Shown: positions 33,480-45,790 of the stretch, piece after piece
How positions within the stretch are numbered: position 1 is the stretch's first letter
Layout: each line of letters starts with the position of its first letter
Assembly: GCA_012064385.1 (NCBI GenBank)
Contig: QRDG01002527.1
Location: forward strand, 124,001-188,000
Length of the DNA stretch: 64,000 nt
Direction: 5' to 3'
Origin: Puccinellia tenuiflora
Lineage: Eukaryota > Streptophyta > Magnoliopsida > Poales > Poaceae
The notes under the pieces: generated by a model
The model's input: only the letters and a program-made list of their open reading frames with translations
What the model was told of the DNA's origin: nothing
The model's database searches: none
Program-made: the position numbers and the translations under genes

Positions 33480-33574
33480 CATGGGCAGCACACACACTGT
33501 AACAAAGCAGATCACCCCACAAAGAAAAGGCAGATCATCTCCCTCGCGCGCGCTCTCTCATCCATCATCAGAGC

Positions 33575-34431
33575 ATGGCGCCGGTGAAGGTGTTCGGGGC
33601 GGCGCCGTTCACGAACGTGGCTCGGGTGCTGATCTGCCTAGAGGAGATCGGCGCCGAGTACGAGATCGTCGACGTCGACTTTCGCGCCAAGGAGCACAAA
33701 GGCCCCGAGCACCTCGCTAGACATGTAAGAACTTGGTCGGATGGATCAGCCGCTGTTTTTCTACCAGAGCTAGGAGATAGAATTTTTACTCTGCTTTTCT
33801 TCTCCAATCAGCCATTTGGACAGGTTCCGGCGTTCCAGGACGGGGATCTGACGCTGTTCCGTGAGTAGACAAATCTCTTCCCAAAGTTGCCATCAGATTT
33901 CTCGAAATAAAGTTGACTGATCAGTGATCACAAATTTCCATCTCCCCTGCAGAGTCCCGTGCAATATCACGGTACGTGCTGCGAAAATACAAGCCGGCTG
34001 CCGCCGGCGACGACGAGGCCGTCAACCTACTGAGGGAAGGCAACGCCGAGGAGCGCGCGCTCGTCGACGTCTGGATGGAGGTGGAGGCCCTCCAGTTCGA
34101 CACCATCATGCACTCGATCTTCGTCCAGCACCGCGTCGTTCCGGCGCTGGGCGGGACGCCGGACGAAAGGATCATCGACGAGAGCGTCGAGAAGCTTAGG
34201 AAGTTGCTGGACGTGTACGAGGCCCAGCTGACGAAGCACAGGTATCTGGCGGGAGATTTCCTGAGCCTGGTGGACCTCAGCCATGTCCCCGAGACGCACT
34301 ACTTCATGTTGATGCCGTGCGCGGCGGCGGTGTTCGACTCGTACCCTCGCGTCCGAGCGTGGCTGGAGGATCTCTTCGCCAGACCGGCCGTCGAGAAGGT
34401 CGTCTCGCTCATGGCCAAGGATTTCAGTTGA
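33575..34431 (+). CDS. Glutathione S-transferase, phi class
   Basis: A cytosolic enzyme family that couples glutathione to electrophiles such as herbicides and stress products. Three exons, 33575-33724, 33812-33860 and 33953-34431, joined by GT-AG introns, give 225 residues, normal for the class. The N-terminal thioredoxin-like half shows VKVFGAAPFTNVARVL, EHKGPEHLAR and PFGQVPAFQDGDL (with the cis-proline). The helical C-terminal half has ALVDVWMEVEA and HRYLAGDFLSLVDLSH. The three-exon plan with a short middle exon fits phi GSTs. Two glutathione-site positions look altered. Phe stands where the catalytic serine is usual (PFTNVAR), with Thr next to it. The codon split by intron 2 reads Gln where Glu normally precedes Ser (QSRAIS). 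The frame is intact and a TATA box is present, so it looks like a real gene. Function as a standard transferase is uncertain. Confidence 0.9.
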
Positions 34432-36256
34432 TGATGTGAGTGTGACGGTCTTCATGGAGTCGCCTGTTGCCCTTTTACTAGTAATAAGTGAGAAGTACGT
34501 TGTGTGAGCTGGTTGTACGCTTGGCTTTTTCCACATAGAAAAGTGGACTTATGTCATTGTCATGTACCCCTTATGTTTGGATATTGCGTCTGATTGCAGG
34601 ATGCTGAGTCTTATATTTCAGCTCTTTCTGAAAGCCTAGATAGCAAGTAGGTTCAGTGTGGAACTAGTCAATATATACATGGCTATCATATTTAAGAACC
34701 GAGAAGTACTACCTTGTATGAACTGGATGTACGCTTGGCTTTCTCTGCAGAGAGAAAATTCGACTTATGTCGTTGTCATGTACTATATATGTTTGGATAT
34801 TGATTTTGATTTGCAGTATATGCATGCAGGATGTTGAATCTTACTATATTGCAGCTCTTTCTGAAAGCCTAGATAGCCAGTATATTCAGTGTGGAACTTG
34901 TCAATATATACATGGGACATGACTATCATATCTATAAGCAAATTAAGTCTCACCTTTCATAGAATTTGATAGCACATATCTCTAAACTAGATGCAAAATA
35001 GTTACTAGCTATACTTATTTCCAAATGTGGGAGCAGTGTTATTTGAGCATAGGGCATGGCCATAACGTACACCACCCCTGCACATGGTGTTGGCTGTTGA
35101 TCTATGGCATGTTTGATAGTGTAGGATCCTGAGCCAGTATATTCAGTGTCGAACTTCCGAACTTGTCAATATATACATGGGCCATGGCTATCATATCTAT
35201 GAGAAATTCAGGGCTCATCACTCAAGAACGAAATAAAAAACACCTAAGCAGAACACCACTTCGGGCATCATTGTCTCCACCTCTCGGCCGACCTCGTCAC
35301 CTCGTTTGCTCTGTGCCATCAGCACCTCACACAACTCTTCCTCCAGCTCTACGTCATGTTGATGCCGTGCGTGGCGGCGGTGTTCGACCCGTACCCTCGT
35401 GTCACGGCGTGGTTGGAGAATCTCTTCGCCAGACCGGTCGTCAGGAAGGTCGTCTCGCTCATGGCCAAAGACTTCAGTTGATGATGTGAGTGTGCCAGTC
35501 TTCATGGAATAGTCTGTTGCCCTCTTACTAGTAAGAACTGAGTATTAGGTTGTGTGGACTGGTTGTATGTTTGGCTTTCTCCATAGAGAAAAATCAACTC
35601 ATGCAATTGTCATGTATATCTATTTGGATATTGCGTCTGATTTGTAGTATATGCAGAATGTTGAATCTTATATTAAATCGAGAAAATAAAATTCAGCTAT
35701 GTCTGAAAGGCTGGATAGAAAGTAAATTCAGTGTGGAACTTGTCAATACATACATGGCTATCATATCTGAAAGAAATTCACAGTTCATCACTCATCAAGA
35801 AAATAAAAAAAGCACCTAAGCAGAACACCATCTCGGGCCCCACCGTCTCGATCTGTCGTCCCACCCCGTCGCCGTGTTTGGCCATTTCCCCTATCTTACC
35901 TGTTTCTCTTTAATTTGCTTCATCTTCACCAATCTGCAAGCATGGGAAGAGAAGGCCCTGCAGGTTCAACGAAGTTTATTCAACTACCTGCCTGCGCGCG
36001 CCTATGTTATACACGCATTCACCATTTGTGTTGTGTTTATCTTTGTGCACTGAATGTTTTTTCGAATTCCATGCAAAATAGAATTTGATAGCACATATCC
36101 TTCTACTAGCTGCAAAATAGTTACTAGCTATACTTATTTCCAATTGTGGGAGCAGTGTTATTTGAGCATAGGGCATGGCCAGAACATACACGACCCCCTC
36201 CACATGGTGATGGCTGTTCATGTATGGCATGTTTGGTAGTATAGCATCCTGAACTC
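34300..36256 (+). repeat. Tandem duplication of the glutathione transferase 3' end and flank
   Basis: The segment from about 34300 (actacttcatgttgatgccg) to about 35134 recurs from about 35351 to 36256. Shared landmarks are ttgatgatgtgagtgtg, ttggctttctc, gtgtggaacttgtcaatat, gtgggagcagtgttatttg and catggtg.tggctgtt. Shorter internal echoes (for example near 34507, 34727 and 35560) suggest repeated rounds of unequal exchange. Confidence 0.85.
35352..35481 (+). pseudogene. Truncated glutathione transferase 3' exon copy
   Basis: The last 42 or so codons of the gene at 33575 are repeated here with substitutions (MLMPCVAAVFDPYPRV, WLENLFARPVVRKVVSLMAK, then the DFS stop). No N-terminal or first-exon sequence precedes it, so it cannot make a transferase. 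It is part of the larger tandem duplication. The reading frame of the fragment is undamaged, suggesting a fairly recent copy. Confidence 0.88.
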
Positions 36257-36521
36257 AGCCTACTGCATTTTTTTGTTAAGCAAATCCTCGGCTCTGAAGC
36301 CGTCTTGTGTCCACCACACCGACACATATTGCTGAAAGATGATTAATAGATTTTTTTTTTATGGACACTGTAAAACACTACCATGTGTGAACTGGTTGTC
36401 GTAAAATACAAGGGTGTATGCGTTCGGATGAAATCAATGTATTACACAACCGTCTTGTAACTAGCTGATTGCAACCCAAGACGTCGTGTATGGAACAGCT
36501 ATATATATTCTCTAGTTCTTA
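36257..36521 (-). other. Probable 3' untranslated region of the prolidase gene
   Basis: If the Harbinger-like element is set aside, the prolidase frame on the minus strand runs from 55690 into this flank and reaches a TAG at about 36514-36516. The sequence below it would be the 3' untranslated region. This is an inference from the matching TTA target duplication. Confidence 0.5.
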
Positions 36522-36632
36522 GAGCATCTCTAACCCATCCCCTTTCCTTTAGAGGAGCAAAAGGATCCCCAAAACTTAGATTCCTAAATTTGCTCCTCTA
36601 AATTTTGGCCGCCAGTTTCGATCCCCAAAAAC

Positions 36633-36940
36633 TTAGAGGAGTAAATTTTTTTCAGACATAAACTCGACGAGGCCCACGTCGGTGGCACTCCGAGTCGGCC
36701 CGGGCATTTCATCGATCACCTCGTGGGCGGTACATTGAGGTGGGAGTATGGCCGGCGAGGAGGGCGACGGTATGGCCTTGGTGTTCGCCTTGGGCTTGCC
36801 CTTCGTCGCCGTGGTCGCCGGCTTGGGTGTGGAGGCCGCAGCGGCCTTCCTCTTCCTCTTCTCCTCCGCCGCTTGAGAGTGGGCTATCATCGCCTCCGTC
36901 GGCTTCCGCGCTCGCGGCCCGCTCAGCACCAGCGCAAGGG
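36633..36940 (-). pseudogene. Harbinger-like element ORF, C-terminal half
   Basis: A Lys/Ala/Pro-rich product (AAEEKRKRKAAAASTPKP, then AHEVIDEMPGPTRSATDV) ends just inside the left terminal repeat. The frame is continuous with the segment at 55230-55527 when the SIRE-like element (TSD AAGGG) is set aside. I recognise no catalytic domain. It resembles low-complexity N-terminal parts of accessory (Myb-like ORF1) proteins, but that is a guess. Confidence 0.5.
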
Positions 36941-39510
36941 TGAAAGAACAACTATGCCCGAGATGTCGCCTAGAGGGGGGGGGGGGGGGGGGGAATAGGC
37001 GATTAAAACTTTTTCTAATTAGGGGCTTGATAATTGCGTAATAAAACTATTTATTTAAATTAACAAGCCAACAACCTAATTACTAGGCTCACCTATGTGC
37101 ACCAACGACTTATGCTAAGCAATTCAAGCAACAAGGTGATAGCTATAGAAAAGAACTTCAAGCACGAAGGCTATCACAATGTAAATTGCATAAGTAAAGC
37201 TCGGGTATAGAAATAACCGAGGCACGCGGAGACGAGGATGTATTCCCGAGTTCCTCCTTGTTAAGGGAGTACGTCTCGTTGGAGGGGTGTGAGCTCGCCA
37301 CAAGAGGCCTACTCAAGATGCCACAAAGGCCTCACCCTATTCTCCGATGAACCTCACCCAAGGGATTGGTTCACCTTCCACTATCGGAATCCTTCGGGGC
37401 GGATTCCGGAGCCCTTTTACAACCTCCTTGGGGCACACACCCACAACTCAATTGGGGGCTCCCAAATTCGTGCCGAAGCTTCACAACTCGAAGTCTTCGC
37501 GGCACCTCCAACCGTCTAGGGTACACAATGCACCCAAGAGGCAACAAGCTCTTGGGAACACAATGCACCCAAGAGTAACAAGCTTCTCAACCTTCAACTT
37601 CACGTATCACCGTGGAGAGAGCAACCCAATGCAACAAATGCAAAAAGGCAAGAGCACACAAAGTGCTCAAATCCTTCACTCCCAAATTCCAACCAAAGCA
37701 ACTAATGCTATGGAGGGAATAAGAGAGGAAGAACAAAGGGGATGAGCACAAAGCAACCCCAAATCTAGATCCACAAGGTTCCCCTCACTTAGAGGAGAAT
37801 TTGATTGGTGGAATGGTAGATCTAGATCTCCTCTCTTGAAACCCTAAATTTGGGCAAGAATCATTGGAGGGGAAGAGAGGAATCAAGCTCACAAGGATTA
37901 GAGCAAAGGGGAAGAGCAAGAACAAGTGAGCAAGGTGTGTAACCAGGTTTTGGGGGGGAAGGAGGCTTTTTATAGCCTCCCCCAAAAACTAGCCGTTGGA
38001 GCCTGTCCAGGCCGGAGACTCCGGAGTAAGTGGCCGGAGACTCCGGCCTGTTGGGTCATCGGGGAGGCCGGAGATTCCGGTCCTTGGGGCCGGAGACTCC
38101 GGCCAGGCCGGAGACTCCGGGCACCCTCCGGGGTAGCTCCGGACCCCTATCCAGAGGCGCACCACACAGATGCAGAAGGCTGAGGAAAATGAGAGGGCCG
38201 GAGATTCCGGGTCCTCGGGCCGGAGACTCCGGTCCTTCTCCGGGGGAACTCCGGACCCCTATACAGTGGCGCACCACAGCAAACACCAAACCAGCAGCGA
38301 AAAACACAGGCCGGAGACTCCGGGTCCTTGGGGGCGGAGACTCCGGTGTGACCGGAGACTCCGGACCCTCTCCGGGGTAGATTCAAACAGAGAAAACCAG
38401 AACTGCCATAACTTTTGCAAATGAAGTCCGAATCGAGTGAAACCAATTTTGTTGGAAAGAGGACGACAAGAGCTTACCCTACAAAAACTGAAAATATGAA
38501 AACAAGCAAAGGAGATTGTGCGGAGGGATGGAATGGTGAGACCTTTCCAAGCGGATGAACCGGCAAAATCTCCAACACCGAAAACGCACAAGCTTTTCAT
38601 CAAGACTCCGTTTTCAATGATCTTGGGCTTGTTTCGAAGATAATCACAAGCCCTACAAGATCATGCATATACACATCATAGTCTATCATGTGAGGAGGAA
38701 ATCATAAGGAGAGAGTTTGACCTCTCGTAGAAGAGACAAACCGGTAAAAACCTCCAATATCAAAAACGCAAGAAGATATTCATGAGATCCGTTTTTGATG
38801 AACTAGAGCTTGGTATGGAGATGAACACAAGCTCTAACTTCTCACATGGATAAAAGCCAAATAAGAACCAATAAAGATGATTGCATGGATGCAACGGTTT
38901 GAGCTCTCCACGAACGATACGATCACGATACTCGGTCGAGAGCCCCTCTTGATAGTACGGCTATCTATCCTATAATCCGGTCTCTCACTGAACAACATGA
39001 GACCGGTAAAATAAAAGCCCTATCAAGATCATACCTTTGCCTTGCGCAATAATCCACTTGAGGTCGATGAAGACGATCTTCATCTCCTCAAGGAGAACCA
39101 TCTTCTTGATTGTGCTTCGCTTGGTGAAGAATCACATGACGCTCCCCCATACACCAAGATGGGGAGAGCACTCTTCGGCATATCTTCACTTGAACTTGAG
39201 AGTTGATCAACCCGCACAAAGCCTTGATCAACCCAACCTTTTCTTCCCTTGAGCTTGACTCCAACAAATGGAGATCAAGCAAAGCACCTTGACTCCAACA
39301 CATGGAGACAAGCTTGGCCTTGATCAACAAATGATCTTCTACCTTGACCTTGACTCCAACCAATGGAGACAAGCAAGCTTGGCCTTGATCAACAAATGAT
39401 CTTGACACAAGCTAAAGGACAACCTACACATAGAGCTCAATGCAAATATTAGTCCATAGAGATTGTCATTAATTACCAAAACCATGCATGGGATCAACCA
39501 TGCACTTTCA
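36941..39510 (-). repeat. 3' LTR of the SIRE-like element
   Basis: Nearly identical to 52666-55224 over its whole length, with scattered substitutions and a 19-base G run (36975-36993) where the other copy has a short one. It includes the palindrome cluster at 38000-38375. Confidence 0.92.
38000..38375. repeat. Cluster of CCGGAGACTCCGG palindromes (LTR copy 1)
   Basis: I count ten copies of CGGAGA(C/T)TCCGG in about 360 bases, unevenly spaced, interleaved with ctccgggg..agctccggacccctat segments. The core is a perfect odd palindrome around a central A. The same cluster is in the other LTR at about 53714-54090. Confidence 0.9.
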
Positions 39511-39524
39511 ATCTCCCCCATTTT
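39511..39524 (-). other. Polypurine tract of the SIRE-like element
   Basis: On the minus strand AAAATGGGGGAGAT stands immediately before the LTR start TGAAAGTGC. It is the plus-strand primer site. Confidence 0.8.
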
Positions 39525-42500
39525 GGTAATTGATGACAATCCCTTTTTAAGAGGGTTTATATAATGAATAAAGCAACCTTGCAAGACAAACAAGCAAGGA
39601 TGCAAGCGCATTAAAGGCAAATGCAACAAAAGCATAAAACCCAAATTCCCTTAAACCCTCTAAACTTCTCCCCCATTGGCATCGATTGCCGAAATGGGAA
39701 GAAAAATTTAGAGAGCCAATATAATAAGAGTTCCTCCATAAAGGTGTGCATTTCTCAAGATATGAGTGAAATCAAATGCACTTATTCATTGACGAATAAT
39801 TAGAGGAAATCAAACTATATTGAGGATCCAAAGATTGCAAAAAGATGAAATCATTTTAAACATCTCCACAAAGGAGAAAAGCAAACAAAAAGATCCAAAG
39901 CGAGAGTTCTAAATAAAATGGAGAAGCTCCCCAACGTTCATGCACAAATGAGGAGTGCACAAATATGGCATCCTCACTCCCCCAAAATCATCTAGAACCC
40001 GCAACAAGTGCAAGAGTGCATAATGCAAAAGCAAATCATAGCACTTGCACCAAAGATGTGGTTGAGCCATAAAGGAGATACCAATTTTCAAAAATTCATC
40101 ATAAGATAGGCCCAACCGAGAAAAGAGATCTTTTAAAGAGATATGTTCACAAGCTTAGGGATACCAATTGGAAACTAAAACCAATTGAAAATGCCAAAAG
40201 CAAGTGAGAACATTTAGCCAATAAAATTCAACATGCTCACCATGGTAGGCATGAAGTCAAAGATCTTTAAGAAATACATGAGTGTGCAAAGATACCAATA
40301 AACAATAAGACAAGCACTCATGAGGCAAATTTGGAGCCACCAAAGAATTATAGATGAAACACAAGGTGGCTCAAAAGGAATAGGATACCGACTAAAAGGT
40401 GACCTCTCTCATATGTATAGGTTTCTAATTAGACAAACCACAAAGATATACATCCGCAAAGAAACATATACATACGAAATGGTCCGGGAAAAAGAGAACA
40501 AGGTATCCAAAAGGAATTCATAAATATACAAATGAGATTGTTGCTTAAAAGCATAGCAAATAGCTAAAATTTATCTCATTGTATATAAATGAACTTCAAA
40601 TATATCAAATGCATCACACATATCACTAAGGGAACAAGAGATAGTGGAGATGCTTTGAGTTAGGCAACAAGTATCACAAGGAAATAATATCAATTGAAGA
40701 AACGGTTTTTGCAAATTCATCACACATATCACAAAGATATATTAAGTGAAAGAAAAGGCTAAACCCACAACAATTGCACATATAGGATTTCATGCCAAGA
40801 GGCAACCTACACAAGGTTGAATACTAGACAAACATGCATGGGATAGATACTTGTTACCGAGATGACATTGGTGATGAAGATGATGTGAGTTCGTTTGACA
40901 TCAAAGCTTGACTCCGACAATCACATGGTGAGAACACCTTCCTTATGAATGAGGCAAGCATCCAATGCATCTCCATTGTACCTAAAACACAATTAGAGTA
41001 CAAAATGGTTCCCAAACTCATTGGGTTCCATAGTAGTTAGATCAACTACAATATATAGGAAACACTCCACATAAATATGTGCATATAGATATGAAATTGA
41101 ATTTCATGCACATCTTAGCCGATTTAGGATTTGGTGGATTATCCCCTATATATTGGATCAAGAAAGATAAGCATGCTAAAATAATATAAATTAGTAACCG
41201 AGCATGCAAAAGCTTTCTAAAACCAAAAGAGATACAATTTGGACGAAAACACAAAGTGAACCGAAAAGGTTGTCCAAATTATATCAAAATCCAAATCAAC
41301 ACATGATTGAGGAAAAATCAAATCAACAAATGATTGATTCCAAAACACATCAACACATGAAGTGTGGTATCAATAGGAATCAACTCAAACAACACATGAT
41401 TGAAAAGACACCAATTGAAAATAAGATACCAATTAAAACAAAAAAATATCAACTAGGAGAAAAGATACCAAAAAAAGAGGGTGATACTTGACCGAAATCA
41501 AGTAAAGTAAAATAAAGCAAAAAGGTATCAAGACTCCCACAATAAATATCAATTGGAACAAATATCTATGGAGGAGATATTAAATTCCAATTAATACCAA
41601 TTGAAGGTACCAACACAAGATAAAGAATCAAATGCCAATTAAAATGATCAAAAATTGATAGATAGGTTAGTGTTCTAAATAAAAAGGAATGCTCCCCCAA
41701 TATTCATGCATTATATTTGATATTTGCATTTGAATACAAAATGCATGCACAAGGGATCATTACTCTCCATATTTTATTTACAACACTAAACACTACCAAC
41801 TGAAAAATGGGATCCATTCAAAAGGCAAGGAAGGCAATAGATAAAGCAAATCAACGCAAGAGCCAATGTGAAGATGGTCTACAAAATCCACCACAATTAC
41901 TAGTATCACTTGTCATGGACAAGGAGTATATAGAGATATTTCTCGGTGGTATAAAGGAATGATGTTCAAGACCAACTTCACAACAAATAAGCATATGGCA
42001 AAAGATAAGAATTAAAACACCATATTTTGAAAAATGTTTGTTGGTAGTTTCAATTATTCGAACCAACCGGCAACGCCATGGTTAAAATAAAATGAAACAA
42101 ATGGTTTCTCACATAATATATGGAAAGGCATATTAGAGAAAAACCACACCAAGCAAACTCACACAAACAAGAACCAAAGGGTAACCACAAAGAAGAATTG
42201 GAACTTGTTTGAGCAAACATGCCACATAGGAAATAGATAATTTACAATATCAAATCTAAGTGGCAAACCTCAAATGTTCACATTTTATGGGATTGTAATA
42301 TGCACATAGCTTATTACTCCCCCATAATGTGATAATTCATTTTTTTTTAAACAAGAGGCAAATAAAACCAACTAGAGAAATTAATGGACATTATAGAATT
42401 TGAATTTCTCATGAATATGACATACCACATAGTAGCTAGATAATATGAAATATCAATACTAGGTGGTGTGACTCATGTACACATATTTTTAGGTTTGTGA

Positions 42501-42891
42501 AGTGCACAAAGCACCTCACTCCCCCAAAATGGGATAGTCCATTAATATCTCAAAAAGCCAATTGAAATCAACACAAGATTCAATGAAGCTCAACACACAA
42601 ATTACACATACATGATATACAACTATCACACACAACCTTGACTAACAAGACAAGTAGGAAAGAAGCATATCACATACAAACACATGCTAGGAACAAAACT
42701 AACACATGCAAGGGAGCAAGCAACTTTCCACGAATATATGAATTAAATACAAGTTACCGCAAGGAGGAGCATTGGATATGAGATAGATATGTGGTAATCC
42801 AATTGACTTGGCTTGAGAAATAAACCCATGAAGATCCCTTAATTCTTCAAAAATAGCCAAGTCACCAATGTCCTCCACAAACACCTATTGA
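39525..42891. other. Non-coding 3' internal region of the SIRE-like element
   Basis: About 3.4 kb of AT-rich sequence with no open frame over 110 codons and no motif of protease, integrase, reverse transcriptase or RNase H on either strand. Short phrases recur (for example taccaattg, ctcccccaaaat, caacacatgattga), but I see no simple tandem array. This is where pol would be in an autonomous relative. Confidence 0.7.
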
Positions 42892-44755
42892 TCAAGTTGA
42901 CGCTTGTTGGTCCCCAAACAAGTTGGGTCCTAAGAGGTTAGTCACAATAGGCTTGGGGACCCAAATGGTGCTTTTCTTGACACCACTTTGAGCTCCCACA
43001 TACTTGGCAAACACATTGCCAACTCTATCCTTCCTAAGAGAGTATGCATCATCAATTATGATAGGAGAGGAAGAGGTACCGATAGTGCATGAAGAAGCAA
43101 AATGACCTTTGCCACGGCAAAGGTAGCAACACCGACTCTTCTTCTTCTTAATAGGCTCTTCAACTCGAGGAGCAATAGCTTGAGTCTTCTTGGGAGGTGG
43201 CCTTTGTTCAACACGTGGTTGAGCACGAGTTTGAACAAGGGGCCGCTTCCCTAGTTGCTTCTCACTAAGGGGCTTCTTCTTCTTCATTGGGCAATCCCGA
43301 ACATGGTGCCCTTCTAGCTTGCACTTGAAGCAAGTGATCTTGGCCGGATTCTTGACTTGAACTTGGCCCTTCTTCTTCTTCTCAACCTTGGACTTGTTCT
43401 TGTTGTTGGAGTTGAATCCAAGTCCACTCTTGTCATTGGGGGATTGTTGCACACTCAACATGTTGTCAAGTGCACGCTTCCCTTCATGACGCTTTTCCAA
43501 GCCTTTCTTCATAGAAGTGGCTTGGGCCTTGAGCTCTCCTCTTTTCTCTACATGGTTAGTGACAACACAAGTACTAGAGGAGGTAGATGCATCATTGTTA
43601 GAGCAACAAGGCAAAGCAAGTAATTCATCACATGATGTACCAACATTTTTAGTGGATGAACTACTAGGACTAGCACATGGCAATATAGCATTATTAATTA
43701 TGGTTGTGCTATTATCCACATGAGGCTCACTAGATGTTACCTTTTTAGTGATGGCCTCATGAGCTAACTTTAGACTAGCATAGGATGCTAGAAGATCATC
43801 ATTAGAGCTAGATAGCTTTTTATGACTTTCTTCTAACTCCCTATACTTGCTAGTTAGCAACTCAAGTTGAGCCCTTAGCTCAACATTCTCCTTCAAAGTG
43901 GATGCTTCACAAGAAATTGAGTTAGTAGCACAAGCATCATTGACATTAGGGATGGAAGAAGAAAACTTGGCAAGCTCATCATTTAATCTAGCATTTTTAT
44001 TTTTCGTGACTTTATATTTAGCATGAGCATGGTCACGTTCTTTAATGATTTTAGCAATTATATCATTATGAGACTCCTCGATAGATTCTAGTTTCTCCTC
44101 TAGAGAAGCACGAGTCTCACGCTCTTCCTCAAGAGCATCTTCTAACGATGCTTTCTCCATAGCATCATCTCTTTCTATCTTACCTTTTTCTTCAAGGCTT
44201 GCTTCCAAAGCCTCAATGGTTTCCCCACGCTCAATAAGATTTTTCATAATTTCAAATAGCATAGCTTGAGCATTTTTATTTTTAGGGAGGGCTTTAAGAA
44301 TCGTAAGACCGTTATTTTGAAGCCTAGCATTAACCTTTTCCACATCATCTTCTTCATCATTTTTATCATCATCATTGTCATCATTATTATTATCATTGCT
44401 AGAAGAAGATTTAGCCATAAGGCAATGAGAGGTGGATGAAGAGCAATTAATTTTTGAACTACTTAAGTTCATATCTTGTTGCATAGCAAATTTGGTTTCC
44501 TCTACATTATTATCAATGCAAGATTTAGAGGGAACACAAGCATTTTTATCATGGCAACAAGATAAAGCAAGCATATCATAAAGAGATTCATCCAAGCAAG
44601 TTTTAGATGATATGCAAGGACTATCAACACTAGCATGTAAATCATTCATGGTGCTATGTGTGTTTATGTCCAAAGATGAAGCATTGCAATAAGATAGAGA
44701 TAATTAATCATCAACAACGAGCTCACTATCCAAATTCCAAAGCCTATCACTACTC
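42892..44755 (-). pseudogene. SIRE-like gag, C-terminal part
   Basis: An open frame of 593 codons on the minus strand (from 44673) encodes an acidic, Ser/Asn-rich region, a long heptad-like coiled coil (about 44260-43800) and a CCHC knuckle (CFKCKLEGHHVRDCPMKKKK, about 43340). A second knuckle (CCYLCRGKGHFASSC, about 43120) and a conserved tail (KSTIWVPKPIVTNLLG) follow. This layout is typical of SIRE/Maximus gag proteins, which form the particle and bind RNA. The N-terminal part lies at 52195-52560, beyond the inserted Gypsy element. A TAA at 44704-44706 lies in the joining frame. No pol follows. Confidence 0.85.
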
Positions 44756-45029
44756 ACCATGATGTAGCCCCACATGTGGACAACACCATGGACACCATGC
44801 CGATTGGCCCAATGACAAGATCAAGAGTCAAAGCTCTCCATGAAAAGGTGACCTCGCTCCTCTCGATGTGTGATCTCGACCTCCCTTTGAATTGCTTGCT
44901 ACCTCATGCCGGTACCTTGTGTATACTCAGGATCCACCCGGAAGATGACTCACAATGGAGTCAAGAAGATGACCAAGAGGAAATCCAAGAAGATGGGCAA
45001 GAAGAGGAAGAAGGAGGCAAAGGCTCAAG

Positions 45030-45345
45030 GCGGAGCCAGCCGGCCTCCAGGCCGGCCTGGGCCGGCCCCCAGGCCGGACCCCCACCCGAGCCAGCCGGCC
45101 TCCAGGCCGGCCTAGGCCGGACCTCCACCCGACGCAGCCGGCCTCCAGGCCGGCCTAGGCCGGTTTCCAGGCCGGCCCTCCACCCGACGCAGCCGGCCTC
45201 CAGGCCGGTTTCCAGGCCGGCCCTCCACCCGACGCAGCCGGCCTCCAGGCCGGCCTAGGCCGGTTTCCAGGCCGGCCCTCCACCCGACGCAGCCGGCCTC
45301 CAGGCCGGCCTAGGCCGGTTTCCAGGCCGGTTCCCCACCTTCCTG
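45030..45345 (+). repeat. GC-rich palindromic minisatellite in the 5' LTR
   Basis: Units built from cagccggcctccaggccgg, cctaggccggtttccaggccgg and ccctccacccgacg repeat at roughly 54-58 bases. Each is full of GGCCGG/CCGGCC palindromes. The 3' LTR (51540-51750) has about 88 fewer bases of it. Confidence 0.9.
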
Positions 45346-45363
45346 CCTCGTTTTGTACTAAGA

Positions 45364-45373
45364 CTATAAATAG
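45364..45373 (+). promoter_or_regulatory. LTR TATA box of the nested Gypsy element
   Basis: actataaata follows the palindromic array. It recurs at the equivalent place in the 3' LTR (about 51783). Its position about 400 bases before the LTR end suits the U3/R boundary. Confidence 0.65.
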
Positions 45374-45776
45374 CTTTCCCCTTTCCCCATTTGAGGTCAG
45401 ACTGAATCTGAGACTTGTGTGAGCTATGCTCCTCCTCCCTCGTAGCTAGGGTGCCTCGTTGAGGTAGATCTTGTTGTTGCTACTCTTTCACTGCGGTGTC
45501 TCTAGTAGTGCAAACCAATCTTTCACTGCGGTGATTCTATTGGATCGGTGGACCGGCCGGTAAGAGCAATCGGTTTCAACAAGAGTAAGTTTGGCTTTGA
45601 TTCTTCGATCCAAAGGCTACCTTTTTGAGGGTTTGTTGTTGGGTGGAGTTCTCAGCAGGATTTGCTAGTTATCCTTGTGTTTTGCCCACGAATCTCCCTC
45701 GCTACCCTCCGTGTTCTTCGTGTTCATCCTCGTTTCCCCCTCAAATCCGTGAAGATCGGGCCTAGCCCTACAACAT

Positions 45777-45790
45777 TTGGTATCAAGAGC
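45777..45790 (+). other. Primer-binding site of the nested Gypsy element
   Basis: TTGGTATCAAGAGC starts one base after the LTR end. It resembles the 3' end complement of initiator tRNA-Met (TGGTATCAGAGC) with one extra A. Confidence 0.75.

Larger units (their letters stand above)
44760..45775 (+). repeat. 5' LTR of the nested Gypsy element (1016 bp)
   Basis: TG...CA borders. It contains an open frame from 44776 to 45258 matching the polyprotein tail, a GC-rich palindromic array (45030-45345) and a TATA-like ctataaatag at 45365. Confidence 0.93.

Noticed and set aside
39525..42891. Hidden degraded pol in the SIRE-like element
   Set aside because: I looked on the minus strand for reverse transcriptase (YVDD), integrase and protease signatures and found none. 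Only an alignment search could detect very old remnants.
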